This document shows positions 57,577-64,000 of a DNA stretch of 64,000 nt, piece by piece. The notes beneath the pieces were generated by a model that ran no database searches, was not told the DNA's origin, and was given only the letters and a program-made list of their open reading frames with translations. Location of the stretch: NCBI GenBank assembly GCA_006228005.1, contig VDHG01000037.1, positions 34,840 through 98,839 of the forward strand, given 5' to 3'. The number at the start of each line of letters is the position of its first letter. Position 1 is the first letter of the stretch. The stretch is from Testudinibacter crocodili. Its GTDB lineage: Bacteria; Pseudomonadota; Gammaproteobacteria; Enterobacterales; Pasteurellaceae. Made by a program: the position numbers and the translations under genes.

Positions 57577-58377
57577 ATGAATAAAATTATTATTGCGGTT
57601 TTTAATACCGAAATTGATGCCGCCTCCGGATTAAGCCGTTTGCAACAGCTGCACGAAAGTGGCGATATCACGCTTTACTCAGACAGCATATTTGAAAAAA
57701 ACAACGACGGCAGTATTAAAGTCCATCAAATAAACGACAAAGGTATTGCCTCTACCGCCATCGGACTGCTGGTAGGCGGATTAGTTGGCGTATTGGCTGG
57801 CCCGGCAGGGGTGGCAATCGGCGCATCAATTGGCGGATTGAGCGGTGCATTTGCCGATTTATACGAAAGCGGTGTTGATGCCCGTTTTGTTGATGATGTT
57901 GCGCAGGTACTAGCGCCGGGCAAAGTCGCATTAGCCGCTGAGATTGACGAAGAATGGACAGCACCAGTCGATGCTGCTTTGACTGAAGTTGGCGGAAAAA
58001 TATTCCGTAAAACCCGAGCAGCGATCGAAGATGCGCAATGGGCGAGCGATTTGGCTGCTGATCAAGCAGAAGCTGCCGCTTTGGAAGCCGATTGGAAAGC
58101 AGCCAAAGATGATAAAAAAGCGGAAATCAAACAACATCTTGATAAAGTGAAGCAAAAAATCACAGATAAAAAAGCCGCATGGACATCAAAACTGGATAAT
58201 ACCAAATCTGAAACTGAAGCAAAAATTAAACAAGCAGAAACCCAGCTCAAAGATGCTAAAGCGGAAAACAAAGCGAAAGTTCAGGCGCGTATCGATCAAA
58301 TGAAAGACAATTTGAGTGCACGCAAAACAAAACTTGAGCAATCCGCCAAACTACTGAAAGAAGCGCTTCACCCTTAA
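57577..58377 (+). CDS. DUF1269-like membrane protein with glycine zipper and coiled-coil tail
   Basis: The product has 266 residues. Residues 1-50 form a small alpha/beta region; residues 60-93 are a glycine-rich hydrophobic stretch (LLVGGLVGVLAGPAGVAIG, then ASIGGLSG) that looks like a glycine zipper; residues about 150-262 are almost pure Ala/Lys/Glu/Gln coiled coil. The N-terminal part resembles DUF1269 (TM2-less channel-like) proteins; the tail is unlike them. The ATG at 57577 follows AAAGGGAAT; an in-frame ATG 32 codons upstream would add a basic extension. Function unknown; it may anchor or tether the inner membrane. Confidence 0.65.
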   Translation: MNKIIIAVFNTEIDAASGLSRLQQLHESGDITLYSDSIFEKNNDGSIKVHQINDKGIASTAIGLLVGGLVGVLAGPAGVAIGASIGGLSGAFADLYESGVDARFVDDVAQVLAPGKVALAAEIDEEWTAPVDAALTEVGGKIFRKTRAAIEDAQWASDLAADQAEAAALEADWKAAKDDKKAEIKQHLDKVKQKITDKKAAWTSKLDNTKSETEAKIKQAETQLKDAKAENKAKVQARIDQMKDNLSARKTKLEQSAKLLKEALHP

Positions 58378-58426
58378 AAAAACCGTTGCAGCTAACGACT
58401 AAAATTAGCTGAAATAGCAATAAGCT

Positions 58427-58456
58427 ACCGCACTTTTATCACAAAGTGCGGTTTTT
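58427..58456 (+). terminator. Inverted uptake-signal terminator after the coiled-coil gene
   Basis: ACCGCACTTT and AAAGTGCGGT form a perfect 10-bp stem with a 6-base loop followed by five Ts. It is about 50 bases after the stop codon. Confidence 0.85.
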
Positions 58457-58560
58457 GCACGGTTTTATATGAGTATCTGGGATTAACGCTGCGGTCGATA
58501 TGCTTAACAGAAGCGCAGACAACAAAAAGATATATTTTAATCGGCAAGCTTTTTATATTT

Positions 58561-58751
58561 CTTGGATTCAACAACCAATTACAAGATTAATCACACTGGC
58601 GAACACCTCAGACGGTGTCCGCCAACCCAATGATTTTCTCGGCAGATTATTAAGCCTCTGCGCAATCCACTCCACTTCGGCTTGGGCAAGGTAACGGATT
58701 TACACCACCTGTTCAACTTTCAATTTATTGCAATTGGTTGTTGAATCTAAG
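58561..58751 (-). mobile_element. Deletion derivative of an IS30-family element
   Basis: The left end CTTGGATTCAACAACCAATT (58561-58580) and the right end AATTGGTTGTTGAATCTAAG (to 58751) are inverted repeats of each other with one mismatch. Between them, on the minus strand, is the C-terminal end of an IS30-type transposase (see the pseudogene). Only 191 bases remain, so the element cannot move itself. The 391-base gap 58378-58768 otherwise holds only the uptake-signal terminator. Confidence 0.75.
58568..58699 (-). pseudogene. IS30-family transposase, C-terminal fragment
   Basis: A minus-strand reading of 43 codons contains EVEWIAQRLNNLPRKSLGWR and TPSEVFASVINLVIGC-stop. The R-L-N-N-x-P-R-K-x-L-G-x-x-TP-x-EVF pattern is the conserved C-terminal end of IS30 transposases. 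A stop codon immediately upstream and the loss of the catalytic DDE region show that it is a remnant. Confidence 0.82.
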
Positions 58752-58768
58752 TCTGTTTTATACCTATT

Positions 58769-60094
58769 TTATGCCTGTTTTTTGCTTGGCATACTTGCCG
58801 CCGCCAGCGCGGTTAATAAACACCCCACCATCAGATAGATCGCCACCGGATACCAAGCACCGTCATACCAAGTCATCAATGCTGCGGCAATAAACGGGGT
58901 AAAGCCGCCGCCAACAATACTGGCAACCTGATAACCCACTCCGGCACCGCTATAACGGTAAGCCGTGCCGAAAAACTCAGTGAACAGCGGTTGGTGCACG
59001 CTCACCACCATATCGTGGGCAATATTGGCAAGTAGAATCGCAAACAGGTAAATCAACAACAGATTGCCCTGTTCCATTGCCAAAAAGAACGGCACCGCAC
59101 TCAATGCGCCGATAATCCCGCCACCGACGCACATCCGACGGTAGCCGTAATGATCGGCAATTTTGGCAAAGAGCGGTATGCTGACACAACTGACTGCGCC
59201 GACCAATAAACCGATGTTGAGAAAAACACTGCTCGACATCCCCAAATGCACGGTCGAGTAGTTCAAGGCAAAATTAGTGACCAGGTACATGGTCAATAAT
59301 TCGGCGAAACGCAGGGCGATAATGTATAAAAAGGCTTTCGGGTGGCGAGTGACCGCTTCGATAATCGGCATCCGCCGAACCTGTTTTTGGGTATTGACCA
59401 CCGTTTGCTCAAACTCAGTTGATTCCTGCTGATTGCGCCGAATCCACAACGCCACCAACAGCAACATCACACTAGCAACAAACGGAATCCGCCATGCCCA
59501 TTGATGAAAAGCTTCGTTACCGAAAAAGTAAATAATCAGTGATACGCTGCCGGTCGCCAGCATTAAGCCGACACCATAACCGACTTGCACGCCGCTGCTG
59601 TAAAACGCTTTTTTGCCCGGCGGGGCGCTTTCGACCGCCATCAATGCCGCACCACCCCATTCGCCGCCGACGGCAAAGCCTTGAATCGCACGCAGTATCA
59701 CCAACAACACCGGCGCCGCCCAACCAATAGCCTCAAAATTAGGCAGCAAGCCGATCAACACCGTCGAACCGCCCATAAGAACGACGGTCAGCACCAACAT
59801 TTTTTTACGCCCGAGTTTATCGCCGAAATGCCCGAATACCACGCCACCCAACGGGCGGAATAAAAAGCCGATGCCAAAAGTGGCAAACGCCGCCAGCGTA
59901 CCCATCGCTGGACTAATATTGGGAAAAAACTGATGATTAAATACCAAGGCGGCAACAATGCCGTACAGCAAAAAATCGTACCAATCAACCACCGCTCCCA
60001 TAAAGCTGCTCAAGGCGGCACGCTGCGCTCGTTTGTTACTGTAAAGCGGCACTTCGGCTACCGCACTTTTCATCTCTTTTAATATTGGCGACAC
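58769..60094 (-). CDS. MHS-family MFS transporter (ShiA/ProP-like)
   Basis: The product has 441 residues with 12 membrane helices. It has the metabolite:H+ symporter signatures GAVVDWYDFLLYGIVAALVF (about 33-52), FGIGFLFRPLGGVVFGHFGD and KLGRKKMLVLTV, and AIQGFAVGGEWGGAALMAVE. These carriers import shikimate, proline/betaine or dicarboxylates; the closest features are to ShiA. The GTG at 60094 is preferred, since GAGG lies at the right distance, whereas the ATG at 60073 has no usable ribosome site. An uptake signal lies within the first codons. Confidence 0.85.
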   Translation of the reverse strand: MSPILKEMKSAVAEVPLYSNKRAQRAALSSFMGAVVDWYDFLLYGIVAALVFNHQFFPNISPAMGTLAAFATFGIGFLFRPLGGVVFGHFGDKLGRKKMLVLTVVLMGGSTVLIGLLPNFEAIGWAAPVLLVILRAIQGFAVGGEWGGAALMAVESAPPGKKAFYSSGVQVGYGVGLMLATGSVSLIIYFFGNEAFHQWAWRIPFVASVMLLLVALWIRRNQQESTEFEQTVVNTQKQVRRMPIIEAVTRHPKAFLYIIALRFAELLTMYLVTNFALNYSTVHLGMSSSVFLNIGLLVGAVSCVSIPLFAKIADHYGYRRMCVGGGIIGALSAVPFFLAMEQGNLLLIYLFAILLANIAHDMVVSVHQPLFTEFFGTAYRYSGAGVGYQVASIVGGGFTPFIAAALMTWYDGAWYPVAIYLMVGCLLTALAAASMPSKKQA

Positions 60095-60141
60095 TGAAAC
60101 CTCGACTCACCCGACTGTAAAAATAACACCCGATTATGTCA

Positions 60142-60633
60142 TTATTTTTTACTCTGATTATATTTTGGTGTATATAATATATTAGGATATAACTCTCCAT
60201 TATATTCTTCAAATAATAATGTTATACAACCTTTATCTTTTACTAATGTAATAATATCACGAAATAACTTTTTTTTCCCGTCCTGAGTAATAAGATAATT
60301 TTTTTCATATAAGGATTCATAGCTGAAAAATATAGGAAGTTCAGTTTGCTGGGCGTAAGTCAGTAACGTTGTATAGCCTTTGTCAAGGTCAGGAATATTA
60401 CAATATGTAATATAATGATACTCATATGGGTCATCTAAACTAAGAGATATGCTGAAAAAATAATCGTTTGAAATCCTAGGTGCATTTTTTATAAATGAAT
60501 GTGTTTGTAGGTAATATCGAAGATTATATTGGCTAAAATTAGGATTTGGTTTAATTACGATATACCACATATAAAGAAAAAGTAGTAAAGCAGATAATAG
60601 AATCAAGTAACAATAATTTTTACATTTACTCAT
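60142..60633 (-). CDS. AT-rich orphan with N-terminal membrane anchor
   Basis: The product has 163 residues. A basic start and a single hydrophobic helix (about 8-27, YLILLSALLLFLYMWYIVI) are followed by a soluble, Tyr-rich region ending in basic residues. I do not recognise a domain. The gene is markedly AT-rich and lacks uptake signals, unlike its neighbours on both sides, which suggests recent acquisition or low expression. It starts after a weak ribosome site and stands alone between the MHS transporter and the MarC gene. Confidence 0.6.
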   Translation of the reverse strand: MSKCKNYCYLILLSALLLFLYMWYIVIKPNPNFSQYNLRYYLQTHSFIKNAPRISNDYFFSISLSLDDPYEYHYITYCNIPDLDKGYTTLLTYAQQTELPIFFSYESLYEKNYLITQDGKKKLFRDIITLVKDKGCITLLFEEYNGELYPNILYTPKYNQSKK

Positions 60634-60727
60634 AATATTTAATCTGCTTACTTTATCTAAACAGCATCATTCGGTAAGTTTTTATACACCAACCATTACC
60701 TAAAGTCCAGTGGCGCAGATAGTGCAC

Positions 60728-61345
60728 TTATTTCACATACATAAAGAAATCACGCACGCCGAGCAGAATATTGTTGATCGCCACCGCAGCCAGAATCAAG
60801 CCCATTACCCGACTGATAATCGCAGCACCGGTGGTACCGATAATCCGTTGAATACGGTTGGCGGCAATAAACAGCAGATAAGTGATAAGTAAAATAATCA
60901 ACATAATCAAGGTAGTGAGCATCTGTTCACCTAAATTAAAACGGTGATTATCGGTTAACAGAACCACTGCCATCATCGCACCGGGCGAGGCAATAGAAGG
61001 AACTGCCAACGGATAGACGGCGATCTCATTCAAGTTAGATGGCATACGAATCTCTTCGCCGGGTTTGCCTTCACCAAAAATCATGGTCAAGGCGAACAAC
61101 AACAATACCAAGCCACCGGCAGTTTGGAATGCCGTCAGGGGAATCTGCATCGCCTCTAATAACAATTGACCGGCAACCAAGAAAAAAACCAAAATTCCGG
61201 CGGAGATCAAAGTGGCATTGCGTGCAATCCGATGACGCGCTTCCAGCGGCAACCCAATTGTTTTTGCAAGATAAACCGGCACGGAACCAATTGGATCAAT
61301 CACCGCCCAGAGTACCACGAACTGCACAATCAAAGAGTCAAACAT
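60728..61345 (-). CDS. MarC/YhgN-family inner-membrane protein
   Basis: The product has 205 residues with six membrane helices. It shows the MarC-family start FVVLWAVIDPIGSVPVYLA, the central YPLAVPSIASPGAMMAVVLL and the conserved end ISRVMGLILAAVAINNILLG. E. coli YhgN is the closest named relative. The family was linked to antibiotic tolerance but its transport function is not established. It is divergent from yheS, 69 bases apart. Confidence 0.88.
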   Translation of the reverse strand: MFDSLIVQFVVLWAVIDPIGSVPVYLAKTIGLPLEARHRIARNATLISAGILVFFLVAGQLLLEAMQIPLTAFQTAGGLVLLLFALTMIFGEGKPGEEIRMPSNLNEIAVYPLAVPSIASPGAMMAVVLLTDNHRFNLGEQMLTTLIMLIILLITYLLFIAANRIQRIIGTTGAAIISRVMGLILAAVAINNILLGVRDFFMYVK

Positions 61346-61414
61346 TATTCATCCTGAACGTTAAAAAAATATGCTATTATTGTGCAATAATCTGTTAACA
61401 AAATAAAACAAAAA

Positions 61415-63331
61415 ATGATTTTTTTTACTGATCTCACCTTAAAGCGCGGGCTGACCACGCTGCTCGAACACGCCAATGCGACGATTAATCCAGGACAGAA
61501 AGTCGGTCTGGTCGGCAAAAATGGTTGCGGTAAATCCTCTTTACTTTCCTTACTTAAAGGCGAAATGAGCAGCGAAGGCGGTGAGGTCAAATTTCCGTCA
61601 AACTGGTCATTGGCATGGGTTAATCAGGAAACCCCGGCGTTAGATATCAGCGCATTGGATTATGTGATTCAAGGTGATCGAGAATATATTCAACTGAGCC
61701 AAGAATTGGCTCAGGCAAACGCTGACAATGACGGCAACCAAATCGCACTGTTGCACGCCAAACTGGACACCATCGACGCATGGACAATTCAATCCCGTGC
61801 CGCCACCTTACTGCACGGCTTGGGCTTTGAAAACCAGCAGTTGCAAAGTGCGGTCAAATCGTTTTCCGGCGGTTGGCGGATGCGGCTGAATCTGGCACAA
61901 GCGCTGATTTGCCGCTCTGACTTGCTACTGCTGGATGAACCGACCAACCACTTGGATCTGGATGCGGTGATCTGGCTGGAACGCTGGTTGAGCCGCTATC
62001 CAGGCACATTGATTCTGATTTCACACGACCGCGATTTTCTCGATCCGGTGGTGAGTAAAATTCTGCATATCGAACAACAACAACTGAACGAATATAGCGG
62101 TGATTACTCCTCGTTTGAAGTACAGCGAGCCACCAAACTGGCACAACAAAATGCGCTCTATCACCAGCAACAGCAAAAAGTAGAACATCTGCAAAGCTAT
62201 ATCGATCGTTTCCGCGCCAAAGCCAGCAAAGCCAAACAGGCACAAAGTCGGATTCGCGCACTGGAACGCATGGAGCTGATCGCACCGGCTTATGTGGACA
62301 ATCCGTTTAAATTTGAATTTCGTCCGCCTGTCTCGTTGCCAAACCCGATTTTAAGCATGGAGAAAGTCAGTGCCGGTTACGCTGATCATACGGTGTTACA
62401 ATCGGTGAAATTAAACTTGGTTCCCGGTTCGCGCATCGGGTTGCTTGGTCGCAATGGCGCCGGAAAGTCCACATTAATCAAGCTATTAGCGGAAGAATTA
62501 ACCCCGCAAAGCGGTATGGTGCAACTGGCAAAAGGGGTACAACTGGGTTATTTCGCCCAACACCAATTGGACACACTGCGTGCTGACGAAACCGCACTTT
62601 GGCATTTAGCACGCCTTGCGCCACAACAGACCGAACAGCAGCTGCGTGATTATCTCGGCGGTTTTGCCTTTCACGGGGATAAAGTCAAACAGGCGGTGGA
62701 CAGTTTTTCCGGCGGCGAAAAAGCCCGTTTGGTGTTGGCGCTGATTGTGTGGCAACGCCCGAATCTACTGCTGTTGGACGAACCAACTAACCATCTGGAT
62801 TTAGATATGCGCCAAGCGTTAACCGAAGCGTTGGTGGATTATCAAGGCTCTCTGGTGGTGGTGTCGCATGATCGCCATTTGCTGCGCAACACCGTCAACG
62901 ATTTCTATCTGGTGCACGATCACAAGGTGGAAGACTTCGACGGTGATTTGGATGATTATCAAAAATGGCTGAACGACAATGCCAATCAAACCGTTGATAA
63001 AACCACTGAAAGTGCGATTGAAAAAACAGACAATTCACTAAACCGTAAGGAACAAAAACGGCTCGAAGCCGAGCTGCGGCAACAAAGTGCACCGCTACGT
63101 CAAGCACTGCGCAAACTGGAAACCCAGTTGGAACAACACAGCACACAGTTAAGCGAGATCGAAAACCAACTTGCCGATACCGCACTTTATCAAGAAGAGA
63201 ACAAAGTGCGGTTAACTACGTTGTTAGATCAACAGGTTAAACACAAAAAAGCTTTAGAACAGGTGGAGTTTGATTGGTTAGAGGCTCAGCAGCAGCTAGA
63301 AGAGTTGCTCAATCAAGCTGTGAACCTGTAA
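61415..63331 (+). CDS. yheS: ABC-F ribosome-associated ATPase YheS
   Basis: The product has 638 residues (E. coli YheS 637). Two ABC domains: the first has Walker A GKNGCGKS (34-41), signature SFSGGWRMRLN and Walker B LLLLDEPTNHLDLDAV; the linker helix carries SYIDRFRAKASKAKQAQS; the second has GRNGAGKST, SFSGGEKARLVLALI and LLLLDEPTNHLDLDMRQ. A charged C-terminal coiled coil (about 540-638) may reach the ribosomal exit site. Such proteins bind the E site and relieve stalling. It ends overlapping the convergent GNAT gene by 23 bases. Confidence 0.95.
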   Translation: MIFFTDLTLKRGLTTLLEHANATINPGQKVGLVGKNGCGKSSLLSLLKGEMSSEGGEVKFPSNWSLAWVNQETPALDISALDYVIQGDREYIQLSQELAQANADNDGNQIALLHAKLDTIDAWTIQSRAATLLHGLGFENQQLQSAVKSFSGGWRMRLNLAQALICRSDLLLLDEPTNHLDLDAVIWLERWLSRYPGTLILISHDRDFLDPVVSKILHIEQQQLNEYSGDYSSFEVQRATKLAQQNALYHQQQQKVEHLQSYIDRFRAKASKAKQAQSRIRALERMELIAPAYVDNPFKFEFRPPVSLPNPILSMEKVSAGYADHTVLQSVKLNLVPGSRIGLLGRNGAGKSTLIKLLAEELTPQSGMVQLAKGVQLGYFAQHQLDTLRADETALWHLARLAPQQTEQQLRDYLGGFAFHGDKVKQAVDSFSGGEKARLVLALIVWQRPNLLLLDEPTNHLDLDMRQALTEALVDYQGSLVVVSHDRHLLRNTVNDFYLVHDHKVEDFDGDLDDYQKWLNDNANQTVDKTTESAIEKTDNSLNRKEQKRLEAELRQQSAPLRQALRKLETQLEQHSTQLSEIENQLADTALYQEENKVRLTTLLDQQVKHKKALEQVEFDWLEAQQQLEELLNQAVNL

Positions 63332-63815
63332 TCGGACGCCGTAAGGCAGAGCAAAGCGTACCACGCCTGCTCATCACCATTTTACCCACTTCACAAAAAC
63401 CGCACTTGAGATACAACTGATAAGCGTGCTGGTTGGCAGGATTAACCGCCAGCACGATTTCATTGCAGCTGGGTGATAATTGTTGTGAGATAAACGGTTC
63501 CAACAATCCCGGTTGCATCACGGTTTTTGCAATGCCTTGTCCTTGATAGTGAGGATTAACCGAAAAGGAACGTAGCAAAATCGACTGCGGATTATGGGTA
63601 AATTCCAGTTTATCCACGCCGCGATCTAAGATGAAAAAGCCGACCACCTGTCGGTTTTTTAAAATGGAAACCGCGGTCATACTGCTTTCCAGCAGTAAGG
63701 TATGCCCGTTAAACCATTGTGACGGATCCGGTGCATACAACGCCTGCTCCGGCGGCAATTGGTAGTGCACCAGCGCCTCAAAATGCGAAAAGCGGTATTT
63801 TTCAATACTAATCAT
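63309..63815 (-). CDS. GNAT-family N-acetyltransferase
   Basis: The product has 168 residues. The GNAT fold is shown by VGFFILDRGV (beta 4), LRSFSVNPHYQGQGIAKTVM with the acetyl-CoA-binding Q/RxxGxG/A motif (about 80-100), and VNPANQHAYQLYLKCGFCEVG (beta 6-helix-beta 7). It transfers an acetyl group to an amine; the acceptor is unknown. Its last 23 bases overlap the 3' end of yheS on the opposite strand. One uptake signal lies within it. Confidence 0.85.
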   Translation of the reverse strand: MISIEKYRFSHFEALVHYQLPPEQALYAPDPSQWFNGHTLLLESSMTAVSILKNRQVVGFFILDRGVDKLEFTHNPQSILLRSFSVNPHYQGQGIAKTVMQPGLLEPFISQQLSPSCNEIVLAVNPANQHAYQLYLKCGFCEVGKMVMSRRGTLCSALRRPITGSQLD

Positions 63816-63939
63816 AGTTAATCCATTAAGCTATAAGAAATATTCTAACTATATGATAAATTAGGAAATTCGAATTGCTGTATTTAGCCACAAACTCCGT
63901 CTGGGCGCAATCAAAAGATTAAAAAATCGGCAAATATTT

Positions 63940-63953
63940 TAGGGTCTGTTGAT
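63940..63953 (+). repeat. TAGGGTCTGTTGAT motif, copy 3
   Basis: This site has the same 14 bases as the copies at 41022 and 52524. Here it is followed by AT-rich DNA (CTTTGTTTATAATTTGAGC) running to the window edge, so an element, if present, would begin here and continue outside. From 63816 no gene is seen. Confidence 0.45.
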
Positions 63954-64000
63954 CTTTGTTTATAATTTGAGCTATAGACTGTTTTTCGCCACTCTTTTTG

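Overview
The window is chromosomal DNA of a Pasteurellaceae bacterium of the Haemophilus/Aggregatibacter/Pasteurella/Basfia side of the family. The 9-base DNA-uptake signal AAGTGCGGT (or its complement ACCGCACTT) occurs several dozen times on both strands, often as inverted pairs behind genes, and the housekeeping genes (recA, mutS, ilvC/ilvY, tamAB, ppk-ppx, rraB, yheS, adhE) read like gammaproteobacterial orthologues. I cannot name the species. I see no rRNA, tRNA, CRISPR array or prophage.

Region by region. 1-8.9 kb: the 5' end of asd, ydfG, a YtfE-type iron-centre repair protein, a glpR-tag-clc operon, recA with an SOS promoter, and mutS. 8.9-16.3 kb: a truncated zeta-like kinase with its small partner, ilvC and ilvY separated by an inserted rhuM-type gene, yjgR, and a pair of near-identical 141-bp palindromic repeats. 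15.3-20.5 kb: a ugpBAEC glycerol-3-phosphate/glycerophosphodiester importer whose last gene encodes an endonuclease/exonuclease/phosphatase-fold enzyme in the place where ugpQ would be expected. 20.9-31.5 kb: an orphan AAA ATPase, tamA-tamB and ppk-ppx.

31.5-49.5 kb is a large hexuronate catabolism cluster. It holds two uxaC isomerase genes, both lower branches (SDR-type fructuronate reductase plus uxuA; uxaB plus uxaA), two GntR/FadR-type regulators (UxuR-like and ExuR), a TRAP importer and a GPH-type symporter. The segment at about 32.95-37.9 kb (symporter, cytoplasmic two-domain GH3 glycosidase, HAD phosphatase, SDR) is visibly AT-rich and has no uptake signals, so it looks like an acquired cassette spliced between native uxaC and uxuR. 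It would let the cell import an intact glycoside, cleave it inside and feed the uronate into the pathway. Palindromes of the TTGGTATACCAA type and a perfect CRP-type site lie in the two divergent promoter regions. The final pathway genes kdgK and eda are not in the window.

49.6-64 kb: adhE with a CRP-like site, rraB, a subtilisin-like serine protease autotransporter, a LysR regulator divergent from a glycine-zipper/coiled-coil membrane protein, a deletion derivative of an IS30-family element, an MHS-family transporter, an AT-rich orphan, a MarC-family protein, the ABC-F protein YheS and a GNAT acetyltransferase. The window ends just after a short motif (TAGGGTCTGTTGAT) that also occurs at two other intergenic sites and may be a mobile-element end.

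The best candidates for something new are the GH3/HAD/GPH uronate-glycoside cassette, the EEP-fold enzyme in the ugp operon, and the rhuM insertion in the ilvY-ilvC regulatory pair.
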